In this document: positions 1 to 9,800 of the stretch, in pieces
How positions within the stretch are numbered: position 1 is the first letter of the stretch
How the letters are laid out: every line of letters begins with the position of its first letter
Assembly: GCA_914767715.1 (NCBI GenBank)
Contig: OU612072.1
Coordinates: 3,288,001-3,352,000 of the forward strand
Reading direction: 5' to 3'
DNA: 64,000 nt
From: Membranipora membranacea
Taxonomy: Eukaryota > Bryozoa > Gymnolaemata > Cheilostomatida > Membraniporidae
The notes under the pieces: model-generated
What the model was told of the DNA's origin: nothing
Databases searched by the model: none
Seen by the model: the letters and a program-made list of their open reading frames with translations, nothing else
Made by a program: the position numbers and the translations under genes

Positions 1-243
1 GGATGTGCTGAAGAAAAGGTTTTGCTTCTTTTGGTGTTGGTTACCAAGAAATGAGACCAAAGCACATTTCGGCTGAGACAATCGCTAACATGTCCCCCTA
101 CATCGTAAAAGGGTAACAAAAGATATTCAGCATTCACCGATGAGCCCAAAAAACAAGTTAGCATGAGTTAGTTGAATAAGAACTTAAAATGAGCCATAAC
201 AGAAAAATTTCAAACATATAACCATTCCTCATTGAATCTCTAC

Positions 244-331
244 CTTGATAGCGGGAAATGTTTTGTGTTCGTTTGTAGATGATTTGCCCAGTATAGAGCC
301 AGCAGTTCGGCCCTCACACTCATATCTGAAT
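244..331 (-). other. Alternative RHD recognition-loop exon B (Cys type)
   Basis: An 88-nt exon with acceptor ATTTCTAG and donor GTAGAG. It encodes [15 protein letters not shown] and ends TFPAIK, a near-textbook NF-kB recognition loop whose Arg, Tyr, Cys and Glu contact DNA in known Rel structures. It is a tandem duplicate of the exon at 614-701, separated from it by a 282-bp intron. Confidence 0.88.
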
Positions 332-1542
332 CTAGAAATCCATAAGGCAAAAACAATCATTATAACTCTGAGTAAAAAGACCCACAAGCCCCGCCCTCTG
401 TGACAGGGTACCACTGTCACATCAGGCGGAGAGCACCACTACAACAGCACCTGTCTACGAGTGTTGAGCTACACTGTGGAATAGTAGAGAGTAGTTTTGA
501 CAGTAATGTATGGATAGGTTAGTTGTTTGTATAGGTAGAGCTAGGCTAGCATACACTTAAAGACAGGTGCTACATGTATGTGGTGTTCTGATGCTTTGTA
601 AGCAGTCAGGTACCTTGATAGCGGGGTATGTTTGTCTCTCCTTGGTTGAGCCTGCCCCAGATAGAACACCACCTTGCTGGTTTTCTGATTCATAGCGGAA
701 TCTAAAAACACCCAATTGATCAGTACTTTAGTTGAGCTATGACAAGCTTGCAAGCAAAGCCAAAGCAGCGAAGCAGAAAGCGAAAACTATGACGGCAATT
801 CCGGTAGCTTGGAGAGCCGATTTTTATAGATTGATCATTCTCAACTAGAGCAGGATCTGTGTTCTAATTTTCATCAGTGGCAGCTGGGGAGGGAGGCTGT
901 ACCAAGGAGAGAGAAACTTTACCAATCACAATGTAGGTGACAGAGAGATAGATGTAAACAACACATGACTACACAAAGAGCCAACCAGAAGCCTTTACCC
1001 CTGTGTGAAGGTTTGTGACGAGCTTCACAGGGTAGAGGTTTGTGGTGTTGGTATGTTGAGTTGAGATGGGATGGTGGTGGTAGTACAATCAATAATCAAA
1101 GCCCATCACCACAAATTATTACATTATGAATGACATGTAAACCTCGGCCTAAAAACTTATAATGACAAACTGGAAAATTGCATGCTGGACTTATTAGAAT
1201 AATTAGGATAATGGTACATGGAGGATATGATTCTTTGCATTGAGGGGACAGTACTGACAATACACACAACACATTTCAAGTTCAACTATTCATGAGAATC
1301 CTTTAGTTCACTCAAACTGAGAGCGATGAAAATATATGTTATATTAAGGTCATAATGAAAGCACAAAAGGTCACCAAGCTGAACCGCTTCTGAAATAATC
1401 TTTTGTAGTCTGCAATGATCATCATAATTAAGACACCATTGACTTACCGTGTGGATTTTGAGCTGGGCTGTTCGATGATCTGGACATACGGTGCGTCTTT
1501 GGAATTGCTACTTGCCCCACGATGCTGAGGTGGTGCAGGCAT
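244..1542 (-). CDS. NF-kB/Rel transcription factor, N-terminal exons (partial)
   Basis: N-terminal part of a Rel-homology transcription factor, a nuclear sequence-specific activator. Exon 1 is 1542-1448: it starts MPAPPQHRG and ends with [15 protein letters not shown], the usual opening strand of the RHD. The CG at its end (phase 2) joins the A at the start of either of two alternative exons, 701-614 or 331-244, giving R-F-R-Y. Both alternatives end in P-A-I-K followed by a GTA donor (phase 0), as expected just before the next RHD strand. The rest of the gene lies beyond the left edge, so ankyrin repeats or a C-terminal domain cannot be judged. The ATG at 1542 follows an A-run; an upstream non-coding exon is possible. 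The family assignment is secure; the exact start is less so. Confidence 0.88.
614..701 (-). other. Alternative RHD recognition-loop exon A (Ser type)
   Basis: An 88-nt exon with acceptor TTTTTAG before it and donor GTACCT after it. Its reading gives [11 protein letters not shown] near the start and TYPAIK at the end. Compared with the canonical loop, Cys is replaced by Ser and the Gly after Glu by Asn, while Arg, Tyr and Glu remain. Length, phase and both borders match exon B at 244-331. The uninterrupted RHD-like reading argues that it is functional and not a decayed copy. Confidence 0.82.
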
Positions 1543-3049
1543 CTTTTTTTTATATTATTGATTACGACTGGAGCGTACGACCAAACACTCGCTGTAAACA
1601 AAATTTTTATCATTGATATCATACGATTGACTTAAAAATAATATTAAAACTAGTAAAGGAAAAGTTGTAGAATTTACCTCGTTCGAACTGTAAGGAAAAT
1701 TGCGAGTGATTACTGTCCAAATCATGATAACTTACTTTCTTCTCCTGATCACAGTGATGGTAATGTTATTATTAATTCCAAACTGTCTTTTGTTGTGTAA
1801 CGTAACTGTGATACAGTTAATACTTAATTCATGACTCCATAATATTGTTGAAATTGATGGTTGATTGATCCAATGATGATTCGCACTCCTTTAAATTATC
1901 CAAATGTCAATCCCTTAGAGTGGGTGATATCTGTTGACCTCGATGAATAACTTCAGTCAGTTTGAGTTTGGTAGCTCAACAATCAGAAAACTATGATTTC
2001 TGAATATAACACCGCAGATGGTAAGAAGTTGAAAGAAGTCAGATCAGCTCCCTGGTCAGATGGAGAGGGATCGGTTCTTGGAATTAGTAGTTCCTAGCAA
2101 GTTTCCAGTGTATTACAAGCCAATTTCTATCATAAAGTTAAAGATCAAACACACATTCAACTTTCACAAAAATATCACAACAGGAAAGACCTCAACAATT
2201 GCCTCAAAAACGTAAAATGAAATTATTTATTTTCTACCAACCTTCAGCTGCTTTTTCAGGTGACTCACGTTCTGGTTTTTCCAATAGACAATGATTTTGA
2301 AATATTATGATCAATGAATGAACGGGAAAATGTTAATGGATTTTCCAACAAGACGTAGCTTGTGTACCATCAACAGACTTGCTAATAGACGGACAGTCGT
2401 GTTTTATCCATTAATGAATTTAGCATTCTACCAGTTAATGGCAATTGGGCGGTACCAAAATCTAGTAGTGTAGGTTCCAAGAACCTAGAACAAACATTGT
2501 GTAATTATTGCTAAAATACAATGAATTTAAATATGATTTAGTGAAAATGCATTATAACCACAAGCTAAGTGTATTGACATAGAAATAACCAAATGAAAAA
2601 CTTTGTTGTTACAGGCAGGACCTTGCTGACTGGACTGACCAAATAAAAGGCAAACACTGGGGTGAGTTTAGTGGGTTTTTTTTGGTTTTTTTTATTAATA
2701 CTTTATTTGGCAGTCTAAATCATTTTGGGCAAAATTTTAATTGTAAATGTATTAAATGTCATATTATAGGTTGTGAGCAATGAATGAGGGAGTTCATTGT
2801 TGTGAGGTTGTGTCCAGGCTAGTTGAGCTTATTGCAAAACACTCCATATATGCTGTCATATATATTGTGCAAGTCATTATTCAGCTAGTACAAATTTTCA
2901 TCATTACCCAGTGCCCTTTCTATCAAGAAAATAATTTTGTTATCTTTGTAAACATAATGATGCTTCATTTAAATGCAGGATTCGCTCAGCTAAGTCGTAT
3001 CTGTCAGAATTTCTTCTGTGCGGAGTTGATGCCAGTTCTCACCCGTGCA
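1543..3049. promoter_or_regulatory. Shared upstream region between divergent NF-kB and NUDT14 genes
   Basis: About 1.5 kb of AT-rich non-coding DNA separates the minus-strand NF-kB start from the plus-strand NUDT14 start, so it should hold both promoters. I see no clear TATA box or canonical kB decamer. The open frame from 2780 leading into the first NUDT14 exon shows no conserved content before about 3050. Confidence 0.35.
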
Positions 3050-5714
3050 ATGCTAGCTATAGAAAAGGTCTTCGTAGCTGAATGCAGCAATTCTCAATAC
3101 ATCAAGCCGTTCAGATTACTCTTTAACCAGGTTCGTCCAGAGAACAAGTTTTTAATGTGCATGTTTATGATACCTTTGTCGACGTTAATATTCTGGTCAC
3201 CACTGAGGCCGGACAACTTTTATGACTGATGGGTCGTGGCTATTAATGTTTATGGGTAATTACTGATTCTTGTTCATTCATAGGATGGAAGGGCACGGAA
3301 ATGGGATCTCATGAAATCACATGACAGGTGAGTAAACTTGTTTTAGGTGTACAATGTGACATTCAAGCTTCAAAATGGGCCAAAATGTCTGTAGCAACTG
3401 TGTAGGTTTTTTCAATGATCATTAAATTACTACAACAGCGAAAGTGCTGTAAGTTTCTGTATTCCGTTTCCTTTACGTTCAGATGACTAGCCTGGAAATA
3501 AGTTTTAAGACCTATTTTTGAAAAATATGGTTGGTATAATCTGACGTAAAAATTGTCATTCTCCATATTTACAGTGTGGCAATACTGATACATCATGTTG
3601 AGAGAAACTCTCTGCTGTTTGTACGTCAATTTCGTCCTGGTAAGTCTTGGTAATAATTCCTCGCTGTGGCTTGCTTTATATATAATGTGTATGTATATAT
3701 AATGCCAACAACCCTAAGACGTACGCTGTGTTGCATAGGGTGGCAATGGTGGAGTGGACTGTGCTATGGAACCAGAGAACATAACTCTGAGTAGTGAATA
3801 GCGGGTATGCCAATATGCGCCATCAACCCATTCGCTTTTGGGGGTGGTGAGATGGCGCAATCGGTTGGCGTGTTTGCTATACACTGCCAGGCGATTGGTG
3901 CTGTAGGAGTTGTGGGTTTGAGTACCATTGGTGGAGCTTTCAGGATTGATTGGTCCAGCCCCTAGCACTTTGGGGTGTATACCTCTTCTAATATATACAG
4001 TTCATTGATGGGATTGAACTCAGAACTACTACTACTACTACTACTACTCCATCCTACAATTCATTATCTTTGGTTCTTAGCTGTGTATTACAATCGGCTA
4101 TACAGTGATGGTGAGACAGGGGTACCACCACCCGGTACTGAGATTAAAGGCGACCCAGAACTCGGGTTCACAGTAGAGCTGTGCGCAGGTATAGTAGACA
4201 AAGATAAACCACTAGTACAGATTGCTGTGGAAGAGATTCATGAGGAGATGGGATTTCTTGTCCCTGCAACAAAGTTAGAGAAGCTCTCCTCATTCAGGTT
4301 TGTACGCACATGTGCATATAGCCTGTCTTGACAAATTTCGTTCTAGGGGGGGGGGGGGTGATAACAAAGCTTGTCAAGACAGGCTCATGTGTCTATCAAT
4401 CTAGTTTTTAACCATTCTTACACACTATGATTGACATGTACCCTAGAGGAATAAATGTTAGATCAACATTGGGAGTTGATTAAAAAAAAAGGTTGATTAA
4501 AATCGGATGGCTTATCACTCACCCATCCCGATGCATGGGCGGCGTAATATTTGTGCCTTATTGGCGAGGCCGCAATATCTGCGCCAATTTGCTCTCTGTT
4601 TGCAGGCAGGTCGGAGCACACCTGGGGGCAAACCAATCCCCAGTAGAAGATGGGCTGCAGTGGGATTCGAACCCACGACCTTCAACACTTGCGTGTTGAA
4701 GTCCGGCGCTCTAACCAACTGAGCCACCTCCTACTCCTATGATGATTTAGTGTTAGCTAGCAATGTTGGCCAGTCTTTAATTTGAATATATGCAAGATGA
4801 AAATATCTTCCTCCTGTGAATCAGTTTTCTCCTCTTGTGTAGCAGAATGCCTCATTTCCTTTTGTCATTTATCATGCAACGGAAATGCTAATTTCCTTAT
4901 ATGATTGGTTTTCCTGATGTCAGAACTCAGAAATGTGTTGGAGTTGGAGGAGCTCAGAAGGATAGATTAATAAACTGTTTTGTTATAGAGCAGGTGGTTC
5001 TTTAACCAAACTTATAATTATCAGACATTTTCGTTTTTTATTAAGGACACGGCTTTCACACCTAGTTGTTGTCTGCGCTGAATGTTGATTGCATGCATCG
5101 CTTGTTAGACTATTCGGTTGGATCTAGGTAGTCAATTTTCCCCTCATACAGGAATATGTCATAATGTAGAATATCTCTGTCCTCCAGTATCTGCTGATCA
5201 AAATAAACATTACACAAAAATCTCCCCCAAACTTTCAAAGGAAGGTTTTTTATCGGAAAAACCTTATGAGGGTTAACCATATTGTCGTTCAAGTTGGTTT
5301 CTTTCGTTATTTGAGTTTTGATTTGATACTTGGTGGTTGCCTGCCCTTTCTCCATAATGCAATAATTATTATATTTCCAGAACTGGGATTGGAATAACAG
5401 GAAGTGAGCAGACGATATTCTATGCTGAAGTTACTGAGGCTATGAGAGAAAATGCGGGAGGTGGGAACCCCAGTGAGGGTGAATTCATAGAGACAGTAGA
5501 AATACCGATCTCTAAGGCTAGAGATTTTGTGTTTGACGAGTCTCACGTGAAACCAACAGGCTGTGCGTTTGCTGTTATGTGGTTTTTAAATGACAAATAC
5601 AAGCCGTCGTTCATTGAGGTAGTTAGAGAGAACAGTTTTGAGATAGGTGTAATGGCTAGTGGAATTAGTGTGTTAGCAATGTTGACTGCTATAGGTATTC
5701 ATATTCTGAGGTAA
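3050..5714 (+). CDS. NUDT14: NUDT14-like Nudix hydrolase (UDP-sugar pyrophosphatase) with hydrophobic tail
   Basis: Predicted to hydrolyse UDP-glucose and related nucleotide sugars, as NUDT14/UGPP does. Exons: 3050-3130, 3284-3327, 3575-3639, 4081-4297, 5381-5714 (246 residues; all phases fit). Family landmarks in order: SQYIKPFRLLFNQ, WDLMKSHDSVAIL, LLFVRQFRPAVY, FTVELCAGIVD, the Nudix box at residues 100-122 (G-x-D then EEIHEEMGF), GITGSEQTIFYAEVTEA, and GCAFAVMWFL. The box is EExHEExG, with Glu where the consensus has Arg; human NUDT14 also departs from the consensus there. The last 27 residues are odd: after KPSFIEVVREN comes FEIGVMASGISVLAMLTAIG, a likely membrane segment absent from the 222-residue human protein. 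The start is the best Met in frame with the first similar residues; an earlier exon is possible. Confidence 0.88.
3715..3965 (+). repeat. tRNA-derived SINE-like sequence in NUDT14 intron 3
   Basis: Around 3851 the sequence GATGGCGCAATCGGTTGGCG resembles a pol III A box in a tRNA D arm. About 60 bp later GTGGGTTTGAGTACCA resembles a degenerate B box. There is no complete cloverleaf, so this is a SINE head or a tRNA relic. The element's limits are uncertain. Confidence 0.5.
4319..4384. repeat. Short inverted-repeat element with poly-G core
   Basis: AGCCTGTCTTGACAA at the left is matched by its inverted copy TTGTCAAGACAGGCT at the right, about 66 bp apart, with a run of 13 or so G between them. 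Similar right ends (AACAAAGCT.GTCAAG next to a poly-C run) occur near 15993-16040 and 33740-33778, so this looks like a small dispersed family. Confidence 0.5.
4500..4735 (-). repeat. tRNA-derived SINE in NUDT14 intron 4
   Basis: Read on the minus strand, GGTGGCTCAGTTGGTTAGAGC (A box) is followed by GTGGGTTCGAATCCCAC (B box with a perfect T stem), then a non-tRNA body containing CTACTGGGGATTGGTTTGC. The expected anticodon arm is replaced by TTCAACACGCAAGTGTTGAA, a perfect 8-bp stem with a GCAA loop. The acceptor arms do not pair, so this is a SINE and not a working tRNA gene. A body fragment recurs near 14590-14650. Confidence 0.7.
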
Positions 5715-6877
5715 TGTACAGGACTTCGCTAAATACAACTAAGTCATTTTTCATTCTTCATGCTTAATTGTTTCCTTTGCCTGTTACTATTTTGGAGTGT
5801 AGTGGTGTTTTACTAGGTTTTTACTTTCCGTTATATTTTTACAAAGAGAAGTCATAATTTTCAATTATTAAAAAAGCCAGCAGATTCTCACAATGAAATA
5901 CCAGTAATATAATTAAATTTATTGTCATCATCATTTCGGTTTCTACAGTTACACTTAATACATGCAGATGCTGTTCATTGTCAGAGTAAAATACAAGAAA
6001 TTTGATATTCTTTCTTAAAATTCAAACGTGATCGATGGTCCAGTGTCGTGCCGAACCTGACAGTGAATAAGCCGAACCTGAAAATTTTATATCATGGTAG
6101 TAACGCCTTATGCATCTTACCCCCATCTCCAACAGTACTAAATATATAAGCTTGAGCAAGTAAGCTATGGGGATTGTAATGGTATCTAGTCCATGTCTAT
6201 TTATAATATGTAGTAACCAGAACACAAAATGTCATCAAACTGTTTTTGTGCTGGAGTCAAAATAACACAATCAATGACTACAATATTATCATATAATATA
6301 GAGATTTGCGTTTTGCCAGCATATATTGGTGAGACACAATAAGTTTTTATGTATCTCACCATTTAAAACAATGAAAGTTGAGCCATGCCACAAGAGTGAG
6401 CTAGTTTACAATTAAAGAAACACACCAGGGTGGGAATAAAAGATATTCAAGCATACTAGGGTTTATAATATAATATGAAGCAGTGGCACAGCATTGTGCT
6501 TTCTGTAAGATTTTCGACATTATAGGAAAATGCCTTCATTTTGGCAAAGCTGGGATAACAAAAAACAAAGTCAATTTGATAAATAATAGAGAAATTAAAA
6601 AGTAGTTGACCAAATATGTGACCAACATACGGTACAGTGTCCTCATTATATGGCTAAGCCTAGTCTAAGCCCACCCCCCCCAGACTCTTGCCCCCGTCTG
6701 ACGACACCCCAGGCTACGGCTTATGGGAGAGTCATTGTGTGTATTCATGGTTCTGTACAGACCACAATAAATAGGAACTCACTATGTACTCTTAATTTAT
6801 TGGTGGCTCATTGGTATGATCCCCTATTCCACTTTCTTTAATTAGTGATTGAATGAGTAGCCATAACAGAACTCATG
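5715..6877. other. Intergenic region between convergent NUDT14 and Rel-like genes
   Basis: Contains the 3' ends of two converging genes. It is AT-rich with no convincing exon. Short open frames here show no family features. Confidence 0.4.
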
Positions 6878-9800
6878 CTACAAATCGGGGTCTCCAATCA
6901 CCTCCAGAACCTGCAGCAACAAAATAATTTAGTATTATCGAAAGTGTTCTATCATTCTCCGACTTGAGGGTCAATCATTAGCGTCAAACATCAGTTATAT
7001 GCCTACAATCTACATTGATAACCTGTTTATGATCCCTTATATTTCAGATTTCAATTTTTCACTTGAAAATTTCGCCCTTTAACTCTCGAAAGAGAGACAC
7101 ACAGCTCCCGTATTGGAAATCAGTGTGATGCTCAATTTAACACAGCACTCTAATCAAGTGAGGGAGCCAGTGTGTACTAAAAAGGGACTGGTTTGTTGCA
7201 CTTGACTTAGCTATGACTTACTTGCTAGGCATGTTTGGCTGAGTTGACGCGACTTGACTCAATGTAATTTGTCACTTGATGCAACTTAGCTGAACCGAAA
7301 ATAGGCCCGACTTGAAATACTCTTATACTTACATCATCTAAGCTCAGGCTATCTAAGCCTGCAGACTGACTACTACCAGTCAGTTCTTGTCCACTGCTGT
7401 CCTGACTAAGCTGAGGAGACACAGCAGCTGCTGACCCGGGGTTACTGATGCTGCCAATACTCGGAGGATTCCTGTACTCACGTGGCTCTGACAGAGCTCT
7501 GTAAGGCAGGAGAGAATATATATTATGTACACAAATATTTAGAACAAATTGCTTATTTTGCCGATGTGTTGGCTATGATTGGCTATGGTCTCACCCAACC
7601 AAACCAATCATATCTCAGGCTCAGAACAGTTAAGTGTCGAGAAAATTCCAGAAAGTTTTTGAGCACAACGTGGCAGCTACTGAGTTATCTTTGTTTATCT
7701 GTCTGCAAACTATTCACACTAAGCCCCCCACCTGTTCACACCCATATTGGGGACAGCTGTAGAAGAAGCGGGTATCCTTATAGCTGGCCGCGGAGGTTGG
7801 TTGTTACTTTGTTGCTGTATTATCTGGTGTGATGTATAATCAGGTTGAGACATTCTCCTATGATCTGGAAGAGCTGCTGTGTACTGGTTCTGCTGGGCTC
7901 CTGTATACAGGCTCTGCTGAGGATATGGCGGAGGAGGTTGTTGATTTGACACTAGATAGGTTTGCTGCTGAGCAGCGGAGGAGAAGCCTGTACCATAATC
8001 ACCAGCCACAGTCATAGTGTCGCTGCCGCTGACCCAGTTATCACTGGTCGAGTGAGACGATGCTGTCGCAAACTGCTGATACTGCAGATTCATATTAGAA
8101 TTATTGTACCCATCCTGTGAAGACGGCTCCATTCCAACCCCTGTCATTTGCATTACTTGTGCCAATGGGTCTGGCTCTGATTGCATGGGGTATTCTCTAT
8201 AAGCTTCAGCTGCTAAAGCCAACACCTCTTGATAAGTCATATCCAAATCATTTAGATCTAGTGATCCATCTTGGACAGTAGATTGCTGCTGGTTTACTTT
8301 GGGAGTAAATTCTCCATTTGTCATTAAATTTGCCATCGGTGCTGACGCTATAGATTGTGCAGGGTTTATGTTAGGAGATTGGTTTACTAATGCGGTGACT
8401 GGTTGCTGATTTGCAGTGTTTCTCGGTGGAGCAGGTCTAATCGGTCTGTATTGAGTTTGAGGGGTTACAGGTTGACTCAGGGCTGATGATTGAGTGTTAG
8501 CAGTTAGAAACCTCTCAGCCATAGTCTGCCTTCTTTTTGCCTTAGCTATAGGTCTGGACTGAATACGCGTTACACTTTGATTCTGTTGGGCCGGTACAGA
8601 GGTCTGATGAGTTATCGGTGTGGTAGGAGTAGCAGTGTACTGATGAGAGGCCTGTGTCTGCTCAGGGAGGGCATGACTCCCTCCACTGCTCACAATATTA
8701 GAAGCCCCATCTGTATACTGTGACGGGAGAATGATGATTTGCTGCATACTGCCGGGTGCCGGAGGTGTAGCTGGTATGAGGACCACAGGGTCATCCTGAG
8801 GTTGTGACATGTCTACACTTTCAAGGTTTATATTTCCCTGAACAGGGTGACTCATATGTAGGTTAGCAACACCTGTCCCTTGAGCTATATAGATTTGTTG
8901 CTGTTGTTGTATATCCTCAGTATACATGGGTTGCTGATATACTGCAGGCTGTTGGACACCTGCAAGCTGATAATGTTGCTGTTGAAAAGGTGTATATTGG
9001 TTTGAAGCCCCTAAACTACCTGTAGTAGTTCTAGGTTGAGGTTTTGGGAACATTTCAGAGGAGTTACTCCTTAGAGGTGGCTACAAAATAAGACAAAGAA
9101 TTGTGAGTATCATGCGGCGCCGATATTGGATAGATAAAAAGGTAAAAGTATCCAAAGTTTGTATCAAGCCCACCATTATGAAGACGAGGGAATACATTAA
9201 GATGAGAAAAGAAAGCTGGATGTATGGATTTTCTCACAAAAAGTTAAAAATAAGTTTTTATATATACTTGAGAGGACAGGGAACAAATTGTTCATCATCA
9301 AATCAGATCATGATCATCCGATCGACTCAAATGAGATCAGTGTATGCAGCATTCTATGGTTGACTTACCGAATGTTCGCCTGATGACATCATATAACTGG
9401 GAGCATCATCTTCTGCTGGGGCTGGTGCCTCATCTTCTAAATAATATATGTTTCCAATAATAACTATCACACCTTTAACTCCGATCAATTCTGATCAAAT
9501 AAGCCTAAATTTCTGGATAATTGGCTGCGGCTCGGGGAGATTGAATTTGATCACACTTGACAATAATTTTAATTGTGCACTCAAAAACTACTTTGTGAAG
9601 ATAACATTGAGTTAATTTCAATAATTCAAATGTGTGACATTTGGGGCACAGGAGCGCCGGTAGTTGGATGTTCCTTCTCCGCACCACACCCTCTGGGAAT
9701 TGATCAGGGGACCTCCTGCATGAAAGACCAATGCCTTACCCATTGAGCTACGGTTGCGGCAAGGAACGGTTAGACACAAGGAACGGTTAGACACAAGGAA

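Noticed and set aside
2780-3049. N-terminal extension of NUDT14
   Set aside because: The frame is open but shows no similarity or composition of coding sequence; the conserved part starts near 3050.
4515-4727. Protein starting MAQLVRAPDF on the minus strand
   Set aside because: This is the translation of a tRNA-like SINE head; the frame covers the A and B boxes.
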